Below are positions 9,017 through 17,960 of a stretch of DNA of 64,000 nt, piece by piece. This DNA is from Sphingopyxis sp. H050 (GTDB lineage: Bacteria > Pseudomonadota > Alphaproteobacteria > Sphingomonadales > Sphingomonadaceae): assembly GCF_001468265.1 (NCBI RefSeq), contig NZ_LNRZ01000009.1, positions 1-64,000 on the forward strand, written 5' to 3'. The first letter of the stretch is position 1. Every line of letters starts with the position of its first letter. Position numbers and translations under genes: made by a program. Under the pieces are notes generated by a model that saw nothing but the letters and a program-made list of their open reading frames with translations, made no database searches and was not told the origin of the DNA.

Positions 9017-10252
9017 TCAGTAGGCTTCTCGATATAGCGACAGGGCGTCTTGTTCCGTCATGGCTCTCGGATTGTTGACGAGAAGCCGGGTCTGCAGCAT
9101 CGCATCTCTCGCGAGCGAAGGCAGGCTCTTTTCAGGAACTTCCACGTCCCGAAGCCGCAATGGGCAACCGGAATCGACGAGCAGCTGGCCAATGAAGGAC
9201 ACAAACGCCTCAGCCCTCTCGACAGTCGGTGCTGCCGTAGGCCCCAAGACCGCGTCGCCAAGTTCGGCGTACAGCGCCGCCGCTGTTACCATATTGAATC
9301 GAAGTACCGGCATCAGCATGAGTGCGTTGGACAGCCCATGTGCGATGTGAAAAAGTCCTCCGAGCGGATAAGCAAGCGCGTGGACCGCCGCGACCGGCGC
9401 GTTCGCAAACGCCTGCCCCGCAAGATTTGCACCAAGCATCATGGCTTCTCGCGCGTCCCTGTCATGACCAACGCGACAAGCGGTGATCAAGTTGCCCGTC
9501 ATGAGCCGGAGGGCTTCGCGAGCAAACATATCGGACATGGGGTTCTTGCGGTTCTGGCTCGTATATGCCTCGATGGCATGCACGATCGCGTCGATGCCTG
9601 TTGCCGCAGTGAGGAGCGGCGGCATACCGCAGGCAAGTTCCGCATCAAGGATGACCCGATCGGCGTATAGCTGCTGCGCTATAATTCCCGATTTCGAAGA
9701 TTCCCCCGTGGTCAGGATCGATATGTTCGTTGCCTCGGACCCTGTGCCGGCGGTAGTTGGCATTTGTACCAGGGGCACTCTTTTGCCCCTTACGCGATCT
9801 ATGCCGTAGAGTTCGGACAGATGTTGCTCTGAGACAGCAAGGACCGCAACCAGCTTGGCAATATCCATCGATGAACCGCCACCCAGGCCAAGAACGATAT
9901 TCGTGCCCGCCTCACGCGCCAGCTGGACAGCGTTGGCGAGCACGGATTCGGGTGGGTCGGCAACAACGCCGTCAAAAACCGTTATTGCGAAGCCGGCTCC
10001 TTCGAGCGATTCCAAAGCAGGATCCAGGATACCAGCGGCGCGCAGATGATGGTCCGTAACGATCAGGATGCGGCGCTCTGCAAAACACTCAGCAAAGAAT
10101 TGTCCCAAGCGGCGATGGACGCCCCATTCGACATGGAGGGTCGGCACTGAACGAAAAACAAGCGGCGTCTCGCGACTCCCAAATCTCGTTTCTGCCGCAT
10201 TGCGAGTTGGCGCGGCGAGCGATCCATCGAGCGGTCGCGTCGCAGAACTCAC
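9017..10252 (-). CDS. Iron-containing alcohol dehydrogenase (first copy)
   Basis: The 411-residue group III (Fe-ADH) protein has the nucleotide-binding segment NIVLGLGGGSSMDIAKLVAVL, then PTTAGTGSEATNISIL, and metal-ligand segments ATGIDAIVHAIEAYTS and VHALAYPLGGLFHIAHGLSNALML, which supply the Asp and three His ligands. Its GTG start overlaps the stop of the Baeyer-Villiger monooxygenase gene by four bases (GTGA), so the two are translationally coupled. Likely role: oxidation of the hydroxyacid or alcohol released by the neighbouring esterase. An N-terminal extension of about 30 residues precedes the usual Fe-ADH start. Confidence 0.88.
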   Translation of the reverse strand: MSSATRPLDGSLAAPTRNAAETRFGSRETPLVFRSVPTLHVEWGVHRRLGQFFAECFAERRILIVTDHHLRAAGILDPALESLEGAGFAITVFDGVVADPPESVLANAVQLAREAGTNIVLGLGGGSSMDIAKLVAVLAVSEQHLSELYGIDRVRGKRVPLVQMPTTAGTGSEATNISILTTGESSKSGIIAQQLYADRVILDAELACGMPPLLTAATGIDAIVHAIEAYTSQNRKNPMSDMFAREALRLMTGNLITACRVGHDRDAREAMMLGANLAGQAFANAPVAAVHALAYPLGGLFHIAHGLSNALMLMPVLRFNMVTAAALYAELGDAVLGPTAAPTVERAEAFVSFIGQLLVDSGCPLRLRDVEVPEKSLPSLARDAMLQTRLLVNNPRAMTEQDALSLYREAY

Positions 10253-11886
10253 GTCAAAATTGCTTCGCGATCGAAAATCATTGAGTCATATCCTGACTCG
10301 CGCACCGCCTGAAGCGCATCGCGGTAATTTCCAAGGCCGCCGAGATAGAACATCACGGCGTTTTTCTTTCCCGGAATATTAGCTCCGAAGATCCACGATT
10401 CAGCTTTCGGGAAGAGTGTCATATTTGCAATTGTCCGGCACGTCTCTACCCACTCGTCTTCGGCGGCCTGTGTCGGCTCGATCGTGGAGCGGCCGTCGGC
10501 TTCCATGGTGGCGATCGCGTCGGCAATCCAGTCAACCTGGCTTTCGAGACTCGGCGGAAGGTTTGTGAATGGGCCATTCGGGCCGAGGATCATGAACATG
10601 TTCGGGAAGTCGGCCTCCATCATTCCGAGATACCCCAAGGGACCATCGGCCCATTTTTCGCGAATGGTTACACCGCCGCGCCCGTGAATATCGATCTTCG
10701 TATAGTTCCCGTCGACCGCATCGAATCCCGTGGCGAAAATCACGACGTCAAGTTCGTGCTCGATACCACTGGCCAGGCTAACGCCATTTGCCGTGAACTC
10801 GGTGATCGGATCTTCCTTGACGTCTACCAGCGACACGTTCTTCCGATTATAGACTCCGTAGTAGTCCGTTGCGCACAGGGGGCGTTTGGCATAAAGATCG
10901 CTAGGCATCAGTTTCCGGGCAATGTCCGGATCCTTCACAATTCTGGCAATTTTCCGCTTGATGAAGTTGGCAGCGGACGTGTTTACGTCATGACTGGTTG
11001 CGACATCGGTGAATGTCTCGAACATGAAGCGGAAGCCGCCACCTCGCTGCCAGGCTTCTTCGAATACCCGGTCTCGTTCGGCTTCGGAGACATCTAGTCC
11101 TGACGTTGTGCTCTCGGCGAAGCCAAAGGCAACCTGTGAACGCTTAATCTGTTTCCAGATTTCGTCATAGTTGGCCTTATAATTGTCGATCGTCTCGGTG
11201 TCTTCGGGCCAGTTTCCAATAGGAACCACATATTGGGCCGATCGTTGAAACACGGCCAGATGCTGCACAATGGGCGCAAGCGCGATGATGACCTGAACGC
11301 CTGTAGAGCCGGTTCCTATAATGCCGACACGCTTTCCGCTCAGATCGGCGCCTTCTGGCCAAGCGCCAGTATGGTAAACTTCGCCGCGATATTCATCGAT
11401 GCCGGCGAATCGTGGCTTGTTTATTGCCGAAAGCAGCCCCAGGCCGGTGATCAGATACTTCGCCGATGCCGACTCCCCCTTATCTGTCAAAACGTGCCAC
11501 AAGCCGGTGGCCTCGTCGAAGCGGGTTGACACGATTTTCGTATTGAATTGATAGCTGCTGCGCAGATCAAAGCGGTCAGCGACGCCGTTCAGATATTCGA
11601 GAATCTCGGGCTGCGTAAGGTATCGAGACTGCCAGCTGCCTTGATCAAGAAGTTCCTTGTCAAACGAAAAGCGGTAACAAAAGCTCTCCGTATCGGAAAG
11701 GGCTCCGGGGTAACGATTCCAGTGCCAGGTTCCCCCGACGTCGCTCGCATTGTCATAGGCCTTCACGTGAAGACCCTGCTCATTGCGAAGCTTATGGACC
11801 GCATAGAGTCCTCCAAAGCCTCCGCCGATGACAATCGCGTCGAAATCGGCACCATGGGTTTTTGTCGCGGTTACATTGCTGATCAT
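10249..11886 (-). CDS. Baeyer-Villiger monooxygenase (type I, FAD/NADPH)
   Basis: The 545-residue product has an FAD-binding GGGFGG at residues 21-26, the conserved GGTWHWNRYPGALSD at about 51-65, the NADPH-binding GTGSTG at 191-196, and the fingerprint at 166-177 (YRGEVYHTGAWP, matching FxGxxxHxxxWP with Tyr for Phe). These define enzymes that insert oxygen next to a ketone to give a lactone or ester. I chose the ATG after CTGGAGAAAATA; an upstream frame extension of 48 codons looks non-coding. It lies between the esterase and the alcohol dehydrogenase, the order expected for ketone -> lactone -> hydroxyacid -> oxoacid. Exact substrate unknown. Confidence 0.9.
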   Translation of the reverse strand: MISNVTATKTHGADFDAIVIGGGFGGLYAVHKLRNEQGLHVKAYDNASDVGGTWHWNRYPGALSDTESFCYRFSFDKELLDQGSWQSRYLTQPEILEYLNGVADRFDLRSSYQFNTKIVSTRFDEATGLWHVLTDKGESASAKYLITGLGLLSAINKPRFAGIDEYRGEVYHTGAWPEGADLSGKRVGIIGTGSTGVQVIIALAPIVQHLAVFQRSAQYVVPIGNWPEDTETIDNYKANYDEIWKQIKRSQVAFGFAESTTSGLDVSEAERDRVFEEAWQRGGGFRFMFETFTDVATSHDVNTSAANFIKRKIARIVKDPDIARKLMPSDLYAKRPLCATDYYGVYNRKNVSLVDVKEDPITEFTANGVSLASGIEHELDVVIFATGFDAVDGNYTKIDIHGRGGVTIREKWADGPLGYLGMMEADFPNMFMILGPNGPFTNLPPSLESQVDWIADAIATMEADGRSTIEPTQAAEDEWVETCRTIANMTLFPKAESWIFGANIPGKKNAVMFYLGGLGNYRDALQAVRESGYDSMIFDREAILT

Positions 11887-11947
11887 TATTTTCTCCAGAG
11901 CGGGGTTCCCGCACAAACCGTTGCTGCGAAATGGATTTTCGCGCGTG

Positions 11948-12862
11948 TCAAAGTGAGTGATACCAAGCGGCGATCTTGAGCAGTTCCTCGTCAGCTTCAG
12001 CGGCTCGACCGGCGAGAGCTGGAAAGACATGCTGCATGCCAGGGACGACCGAGAACGCGACTGAAACGCCTTCGCTCCGTGCCTTTTCGCACAAGGCTTC
12101 GGCGTCGCTTAGCAATGTCTCGGCGCCGCCCGCATTGACGTACAATGGAGGGAATCGCCGAAAGCTGTTCTCGAGCGGGTTCGCCAGCGGATTTAGCGGA
12201 CTGGCCGCGTCGCCAAGAAACATGGCGATCATACCTTCCAGTATCGGCCTGCCAACGAGAGCATCCGTTGCGGCGTTTGTCTCCAGCGTGGCACCACGCA
12301 ACGCCATGTCCAGCCAGGGCGAAAACGCGATGAGGCTTCCAGGAAGCTGCTCGCCAAGTTCTCGAAGTTGAAGAACCATGGCAATGGCAAGATTGCCGCC
12401 GGCGCTGTCACCCGCACTTGTTATGTGCCGGGGCTCTATGCCTCTTTCGATCAAGCCCAAATATGACGCAACCGCATCCTCGATCTGGGCCGGAAATGGA
12501 AATTCGGGCGATCGTCGATAGTCCAGGATGAAAGCTGATACGCCCAGAGCTTTCGCAAGATGCCCCACAAGCTTGCGATGGCTATCAGCTGAACCGACCG
12601 CGAAACCTCCGCCGTGGGTGTAGAGTATGACGCGAGAGAGATCTGCATCTCGCGGGAATGCCCATATGCCTGGAACACCGCCAATTTCATCTGACTTGTA
12701 GCTTACCCCTTCCGGCTCGCGTGCGGGCTTGCCCCACTCGTCGAACATACTGCGCAGCCCTGCGATGGACATTTCAGGATCAGCGACCATTCGGTCGCTC
12801 CAATCCTGGTACAGCTCGCGCAGGAAATCTGCTTCCCGATTTTCTGCCATTTTCCTCTCCAT
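11948..12862 (-). CDS. HSL-family alpha/beta hydrolase (esterase/lactonase)
   Basis: The 304-residue product belongs to the hormone-sensitive-lipase family: oxyanion motif YTHGGGFAVGS, nucleophile elbow SAGDSAGGNLA, acid residue in ETLLSDAEALCEKA and catalytic histidine in GMQHVFPAL. Its length and motifs resemble monoterpene epsilon-lactone hydrolase of Rhodococcus. Located just upstream of the Baeyer-Villiger monooxygenase gene and probably co-transcribed, it would open the lactone or ester that enzyme makes. A second ATG four codons in follows AGAGGAAA and may be the true start. Other small esters are possible substrates. Confidence 0.87.
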   Translation of the reverse strand: MERKMAENREADFLRELYQDWSDRMVADPEMSIAGLRSMFDEWGKPAREPEGVSYKSDEIGGVPGIWAFPRDADLSRVILYTHGGGFAVGSADSHRKLVGHLAKALGVSAFILDYRRSPEFPFPAQIEDAVASYLGLIERGIEPRHITSAGDSAGGNLAIAMVLQLRELGEQLPGSLIAFSPWLDMALRGATLETNAATDALVGRPILEGMIAMFLGDAASPLNPLANPLENSFRRFPPLYVNAGGAETLLSDAEALCEKARSEGVSVAFSVVPGMQHVFPALAGRAAEADEELLKIAAWYHSL

Positions 12863-13207
12863 CCAAATTCTTGCGAACGCCGTACTCCACCGCTGCCCGT
12901 CGCATGAGGCAGACAGATGTGAGGCGTGATCAGGAGGAGACGCTAGGTTGCGCTGGTGAGGACGTCTTGAATTTCCCTGCGCGTTCCGTTGTCGTTTATT
13001 GCTGTCACATTAGGAGCAAACGCTCTGTCCGCCGACGCCAACACACGTCGCAACCAAGGCCATAGCGCACATCGGACCGGGCAAGTCCCTTTGCTGCATT
13101 GCCAACATTTCGTGTAGAGGACCCTCGCATGTCGAGGATTCCCAGGGATTGTCGATGATCGGGTGCAGTACGATCGCGGCGTTCGATCCGCACCATCATG
13201 ACATCGC
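12863..13207. other. Intergenic region, no gene seen
   Basis: This 345-base gap lies between the end of the aldehyde dehydrogenase gene and the start of the esterase-monooxygenase-dehydrogenase operon, all leftward. It should hold that operon's promoter. I see no gene, no strong palindrome and no clear promoter; the open frames crossing it have no protein-like features. Confidence 0.4.
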
Positions 13208-14662
13208 TCATGCGCAAACGCCTGCAAATCGCGAAACAAATTTCGTGTTGAGGTAGCCGTCAAAGGTTTCGCTACCGCCTTCCGTGCCGTAGCCGCTGTC
13301 ACGGACTCCTCCGAACGGGGTTTCAGGTAATGCCAGTCCAAAGTGATTGATGCTGACCATGCCGGCCTGGAGGGCGGCGGCGGCACGATCGGCCCGCTCA
13401 AGCGAACTGGTAAAGACATAGGAAGCCAAGCCGAACGGCAATGTGTTTGCCCGATCGATAGCATCGCTCATATCACCAAAGCGCGAAACAACGGCAATTG
13501 GCCCGAATGGTTCATCCCGCATCAGTGCGATGCGATCACCCATGGTATCGACGATGGTCGGTGCGAAAAAATAGCCCGCATTTCCCTGTCGTGCGCCACC
13601 AGCCAGGACTGCGGCTCCGCCAGCGCGCGCGTCCTCAACAAGCCGCTCCATTTCCGTAATCCGCCTTGCGTGGCACAGCGGTCCCATTTGAACATCCGCC
13701 TCGAGCCCATCGCCTACCTTGACACTCGCGAAGACGTCAACCAACGCGTCGACAAAGCGTTGGTGGACGCCCGCTTGCACGAAGAACCTGGTCGGTGAAA
13801 TACAGACTTGTCCGGCGTTTCGCAGCTTGTTGCTAGCCAATGCCAGGGCAGCGCCCTCTGCGTCGGCATCGTCGAAAACCAGGACCGGCGCATGACCGCC
13901 AAGTTCCATTGTGGTGCGCTTCATGTGGCGACCCGCGAGTTCAGCAAGATTCTTGCCGACTTCAACCGATCCGGTGAAAGTAATTTTGCGGACGTCAGGA
14001 TGGGCCACCAACGTTTCTGAAATCATCGCCGCATTGCCCCACACAAGATTGAGGCACCCATCGGGCAGCCCAGCTTCTTGAAGGTAACGGGCGATGGCCA
14101 AACATGCGGACGGAGCTTCTGCAGGGCCTTTCAGGATCATCGTGCAACCGCAAGCTAACGCGGCCGCGACCTTACGTACCGCCTGACTCAGTGGAAAATT
14201 CCAGGGCGTAATCGCCAAGCATACCCCCACTGGTTCACGCAGGACCAGCTGTTGTACAGTGGGAGAGCGCGAAGGAATCACTCGGCCATAGATGCGGCGC
14301 CCTTCCTCGGCATGCCAATCGACATGATCGGCCGAGGCCCGTACTTCAACGCGCGCTTCAGCCAGCGGCTTCCCTTCATCCAAGGTAATGGCCGTAGCAA
14401 TTGATTCTTCGTTCTCACGAAGCAGGTCCGCGAACCGCCGCAAGATGGCGCTCCGATCGAGCGGCGAACGTTGCTTCCAATCATCAAAAGCCGCCTGGGC
14501 GGATCGAACCGATGCCTCAAGATCTTCCAATGTTGCCATCGCCATCAGGCCAATCTGCTGTGCCGTGGCCGGATTGATGACTGGCTGTGCCTCACGTTCT
14601 CCTGGATCGATCCACGCGCCGGCAATGAACAATCCAATGTCTGTATAATCATGTTGCGTCAT
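13208..14662 (-). CDS. NAD(P)-dependent aldehyde dehydrogenase
   Basis: The 484-residue product has the ALDH core: PWNFPLSQAVRKVAAALACGC (about 153-173), the Rossmann ITFTGSVEVGK (227-237), catalytic-base glutamate E253 in TMELGGHAP and nucleophile C287 in NAGQVCISPTRFFV. Overall it resembles succinate-semialdehyde dehydrogenases. I chose the ATG after GGAGAGG; an upstream in-frame start would add 16 residues through the regulatory region. It is divergent from the IclR gene with a palindrome between them. Likely role: oxidising the oxoacid from the alcohol dehydrogenase step to a diacid. Confidence 0.9.
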   Translation of the reverse strand: MTQHDYTDIGLFIAGAWIDPGEREAQPVINPATAQQIGLMAMATLEDLEASVRSAQAAFDDWKQRSPLDRSAILRRFADLLRENEESIATAITLDEGKPLAEARVEVRASADHVDWHAEEGRRIYGRVIPSRSPTVQQLVLREPVGVCLAITPWNFPLSQAVRKVAAALACGCTMILKGPAEAPSACLAIARYLQEAGLPDGCLNLVWGNAAMISETLVAHPDVRKITFTGSVEVGKNLAELAGRHMKRTTMELGGHAPVLVFDDADAEGAALALASNKLRNAGQVCISPTRFFVQAGVHQRFVDALVDVFASVKVGDGLEADVQMGPLCHARRITEMERLVEDARAGGAAVLAGGARQGNAGYFFAPTIVDTMGDRIALMRDEPFGPIAVVSRFGDMSDAIDRANTLPFGLASYVFTSSLERADRAAAALQAGMVSINHFGLALPETPFGGVRDSGYGTEGGSETFDGYLNTKFVSRFAGVCA

Positions 14663-14723
14663 AACGACCCTCTCCGACCTTGAGTGCCAGCGTCCATGCC
14701 GCACTAGCATCTCAAATAAAATA

Positions 14724-14749
14724 TTCCGCTGTGCGGAAATATATTCCGC
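14724..14749. promoter_or_regulatory. Candidate IclR operator between ALDH and iclR-type genes
   Basis: A perfect inverted repeat TTCCGC-TGT-GCGGAA occupies 14724-14738, and a third identical half-site TTCCGC follows at 14744-14749. IclR-family proteins commonly bind such palindromes in divergent promoters. The site lies 60 bases before the ALDH start and about 70 before the IclR start, placed to control both. Confidence 0.55.
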
Positions 14750-14753
14750 AAAC

Positions 14754-14782
14754 TTGACAGAAGCATTACTCCGTGCTTAGAA
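14754..14782 (+). promoter_or_regulatory. Candidate promoter of the IclR operon
   Basis: TTGACA at 14754-14759 is followed after 17 bases by TTAGAA at 14777-14782, a plausible sigma-70 pair. It begins five bases after the last TTCCGC half-site, so a bound IclR protein could directly affect it. Confidence 0.4.
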
Positions 14783-14818
14783 GCATTTCAAGCCGGCAAC
14801 GACCGGAGCGAGAGGAGT

Positions 14819-15616
14819 ATGGCGGTGCGACCGCGCAAGGAGCCTTCAAAAGTCGGTGATACAGATCGCGATTTCGTGGTCGCGTTGGGACGTGGACTCG
14901 AAGTTTTGCGCGCTTTCCGAAAGGAGGGTGAGGCCTTAGGCAACGGTGACTTTGCCGCCCGGACCGGCTTGAGCAAGTCGACCATCTCCAGGCTGACGTA
15001 CACGCTCCATCGTCTTGGGTACCTGAGCTTCAATCCGGAAACAGCCCGATACCGCCTCGCTCCGCCCGTCCTTTCTCTAGGATATTCCTGCCTGGCTGGC
15101 ATGCCGACCTTGCAGTTGGCCAAGCCATATATGCAGGAGCTGGCGAACTACTCGGGTATGCCCGTTGCGGTTGCGGGCAGAGATCGCCTGACCATGGTTT
15201 ATCTGGAACGCTGCCGCGGTCCAAACCCGGTTACACTCGCGATCGAAGTGGGGGCTCATATCAAACTTGCGACCACGGCGATTGGTCGTGCGTACCTGGC
15301 GGGTATATCCGAAGATCTCAGATCTGAAATCCTTCAAGAAATTCAAGACCATGAAGGCCATGGCTGGCCCGCGATCGAGCGCGGGATATATGACGCTTTC
15401 GAATCCCACGCGAAACACGGATATTGCCTTTCGATTGGCGAATGGAAGACGGATGTTAACTCCGTAGCTGTGCCCTTCATCCCCTCAGACGGTTCGCCTG
15501 TTTTAGCCTTCAACTGCGGCGGGGCGGCGTCCCACCTATCACGCGATTGGATCGAAACCGACATTTCTGCTCGGCTGAAAGACCTTGTCCGCAACATCAG
15601 CGCGATTTCGCCCTGA
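14819..15616 (+). CDS. IclR-family transcriptional regulator
   Basis: The 265-residue product has an N-terminal winged helix (about residues 20-75: ALGRGLEVLRAF, FAARTGLSKSTISRLTYTLHRLGYL) and a C-terminal effector domain with SGMPVAVAGRDRLTMVYLERC, IKLATTAIGRAYLAGI and CLSIGEWKTDVNSVAVPF, the normal IclR layout. The ATG follows AGAGGAGT. It heads a plus-strand run with acyl-CoA dehydrogenase, alcohol dehydrogenase and CoA-transferase, and diverges from ALDH. It probably senses a pathway acid or CoA ester. Confidence 0.9.
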   Translation: MAVRPRKEPSKVGDTDRDFVVALGRGLEVLRAFRKEGEALGNGDFAARTGLSKSTISRLTYTLHRLGYLSFNPETARYRLAPPVLSLGYSCLAGMPTLQLAKPYMQELANYSGMPVAVAGRDRLTMVYLERCRGPNPVTLAIEVGAHIKLATTAIGRAYLAGISEDLRSEILQEIQDHEGHGWPAIERGIYDAFESHAKHGYCLSIGEWKTDVNSVAVPFIPSDGSPVLAFNCGGAASHLSRDWIETDISARLKDLVRNISAISP

Positions 15617-15634
15617 GCTTTTGGAAACATTTTG

Positions 15635-16792
15635 ATGCCCCTGGATGACGATACACTCTCACAGTTCCTCGACACGCTGGATCGCTTTGTCCGCGAGCGG
15701 CTCGTCCCGTGCGAAGCCGAGGTGGCCGAAAACGATGCAATTCCACCGGCTCTCACCGAGGAAATCAGGATCATGGGCCTATTCGGCATGTCGATACCTC
15801 AGGAATATGGTGGCCTCGGCTTGACCATGACCGAAGAGGTAAAAGCTGCATTTGTACTCGGTCAGGCCTCCCCGGCGTTCCGGTCACTGATCGGAACGAA
15901 CAATGGCATCGGGTCGCAAGGGATTATCATCGACGGCACCGCCGAACAACGAGAGCGCTACTTGCCTCGACTGGCAACGGGAGAATTGATTTCTTCATTT
16001 GCCTTAACCGAACCCGATGCGGGCTCTGACGCCGGTTCGCTTTCCACATCTGCCAAGCGCGATGGCGATCATTACGTCATAAATGGGACCAAACGTTTCA
16101 TAACAAACGCGCCGCACGCAGGACTGTTCACAGTTTTCGCACGCACCAAGCCGGGATCGACAAACTCTTCGGGAGTTACAGCCTTCCTCGTGGATGGCGA
16201 TACAGCCGGCATCACATTCGGCGCTCGTGACCGCAAGATGGGCCAGAGAGGGACGCACACATGCGATGTGATTTTCCAGGATGTACGAGTGCACGAATCC
16301 GCGATCATCGGTGGTCCGGATCGCGAAAACCAGGGATTCAGGACGGCAATGAAAGTACTCGACCGCGGTCGTCTGCATATTTCTGCCGTATGCGTCGGTG
16401 CCGCCGAGCGGCTTATCCGGGACAGCCTGAGCTATGCCATGGAGCGAAGGCAGTTCGGTGAGGCGCTTGCGGAGAAGCAGCTTATTCAAGCGATGCTAGC
16501 CGACAGCAAGGCCGAGGCATTCGCCGCCCGTTGCATGATCGAGGAGACCGCACGTCGACGTGACTCCGGTCAAGACGTGTCGACGGAAGCGGCATGTTGC
16601 AAGATGTACGCCAGCGAGATGGTTGGCCGGGTCGCCGATCGCGCGGTCCAGATTCATGGTGGCGCAGGCTATATGTCCGAATATTCAGTGGAGCGGTTCT
16701 ACCGGGATGTGCGCCTGTTTCGAATTTACGAAGGCACGACACAGATTCAGCAACTCATCATCGCACGGAACATGATCCGTGACGCAGCCTGA
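15635..16792 (+). CDS. Acyl-CoA dehydrogenase
   Basis: The roughly 385-residue FAD flavoenzyme oxidises an acyl-CoA at the alpha-beta bond. It has MGLFGMSIPQEYGGLGL in the N-terminal helical domain, FALTEPDAGSDAGSLST and KRFITNAPHAG in the beta domain, and the C-terminal RQFGEALAEKQLIQ, QIHGGAGYMSEYSVERFYRDVR and RIYEGTTQIQ; the Glu of YEGT is the usual catalytic base position. A TTG lies directly before the chosen ATG. It begins 18 bases after the IclR stop, suggesting one operon. It fits beta-oxidation of the CoA thioester made by the downstream transferase. Confidence 0.9.
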   Translation: MPLDDDTLSQFLDTLDRFVRERLVPCEAEVAENDAIPPALTEEIRIMGLFGMSIPQEYGGLGLTMTEEVKAAFVLGQASPAFRSLIGTNNGIGSQGIIIDGTAEQRERYLPRLATGELISSFALTEPDAGSDAGSLSTSAKRDGDHYVINGTKRFITNAPHAGLFTVFARTKPGSTNSSGVTAFLVDGDTAGITFGARDRKMGQRGTHTCDVIFQDVRVHESAIIGGPDRENQGFRTAMKVLDRGRLHISAVCVGAAERLIRDSLSYAMERRQFGEALAEKQLIQAMLADSKAEAFAARCMIEETARRRDSGQDVSTEAACCKMYASEMVGRVADRAVQIHGGAGYMSEYSVERFYRDVRLFRIYEGTTQIQQLIIARNMIRDAA

Positions 16793-16805
16793 TCGGAGAC
16801 TTGAA

Positions 16806-17960
16806 ATGAGCCTCGACTTCCGTTCCTGTCCGCGCGTTATCTGCGAAGCGGGATCGCTCTCTCAAATTGGAGCACTTATGCGCGGCCTTGGCGGAAGTCG
16901 CGTTTTGCTTGTCACCGACCCTGGAATTTTTGCTTGCGGATTTGCCGAACAAGCCGTTTCCGCCCTTGCCGACGTCGGAATCGCGACATCGACTTTTGAT
17001 CGCGTGGCAGCGGATCCGCCGATAACTGTGGTCAACGATGCCGTGGAATGCGCCCGGTCCTTCCACGCAGATGCCATTGTAGGCTTGGGTGGCGGAAGCT
17101 CTCTCGATACTGCGAAAGTCGTTGCCCTGGCAGCGGCGACCGGCCAGTCGGTCGATGACATGATCGGTACCGATAGGGCAGTCGGCCAGCGGCTGCCATT
17201 GATTCAGGTCCCCACAACGGCGGGTACTGGCTCGGAAGTCACATGGGTTTCGGTCCTGACCAGCGAAAATCACGAGAAGATGGCGGTTTATGCACCGCAA
17301 TTGCTCCCGGATGTTGCATTGCTTGATGCAGAGCTTACCATAGGGATGCCTCGCAAAATTACTGCAGCAACTGCCCTTGACGCGATGGTGCACGCTATCG
17401 AGGCTGCGACCAGTCGGACCCGCAAGAACCCGGTATCGGACGGGCTGGCGGACAAGGCGCTCGCGCTTCTCGGACAAAATCTGCCACGCGTACTTGACGC
17501 TCCTTCGGATTTGGCCGCGCGCGAAGCTGTGTTGCTGGGGGCTACCTTGGCGGGCATGGCGTTCATCAATGCCAGCGTTGGCTCAATCCACGCCCTTTCC
17601 TACCCGTTGAGCAGCCATTTCCAGGTACCGCACGGCCATGGCAACGCCTTGGTTGCAGCACCGGTATTGCGGTTCAACCTCCCCTCCGCCGAGGCTGAAT
17701 ACGCGCGACTTGCCCGTGTGCTTTTGCCCCGGAACACCTTCTCCGACGATTTTGAGGCGGCCAACGGTCTGATCTTGGCGATCGAGTCGATGTTTGTTTC
17801 AAGCGGCCTGGAAACGCGACTTTCGCAACTGGGCATTTCTGCCGAAGCCGTCCCGATGATGGCGAGCGAGGTGACGACCGGACTTACCCGCCTGCAAGCA
17901 AACAATCCGCGCGACATGTCGTTTGCCGATGTGGTCTCGCTATATGAGGAAGTCCTATGA
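16806..17960 (+). CDS. Iron-containing alcohol dehydrogenase (second copy)
   Basis: The 384-residue Fe-ADH has DAIVGLGGGSSLDTAKVVAL, PTTAGTGSEVTWVSVL, the ligand segment ATALDAMVHAIEAATS and SIHALSYPLSSHFQVPHGHGNALV, which give the Asp and His metal ligands. It is clearly related to the Fe-ADH at 9.0-10.3 kb, and the aligned blocks are close to each other. I chose the ATG after CGGAGA; an upstream GTG overlaps the acyl-CoA dehydrogenase gene. It overlaps the CoA-transferase gene by four bases (ATGA). It may act on a different chain-length or oxidation state than the first copy, or on the primary alcohol substrate. Confidence 0.88.
   Translation: MSLDFRSCPRVICEAGSLSQIGALMRGLGGSRVLLVTDPGIFACGFAEQAVSALADVGIATSTFDRVAADPPITVVNDAVECARSFHADAIVGLGGGSSLDTAKVVALAAATGQSVDDMIGTDRAVGQRLPLIQVPTTAGTGSEVTWVSVLTSENHEKMAVYAPQLLPDVALLDAELTIGMPRKITAATALDAMVHAIEAATSRTRKNPVSDGLADKALALLGQNLPRVLDAPSDLAAREAVLLGATLAGMAFINASVGSIHALSYPLSSHFQVPHGHGNALVAAPVLRFNLPSAEAEYARLARVLLPRNTFSDDFEAANGLILAIESMFVSSGLETRLSQLGISAEAVPMMASEVTTGLTRLQANNPRDMSFADVVSLYEEVL

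Noticed and set aside
12943-13464. 173-codon minus-strand frame crossing the ALDH 3' end
   Set aside because: Overlaps the ALDH gene and has no recognisable content.
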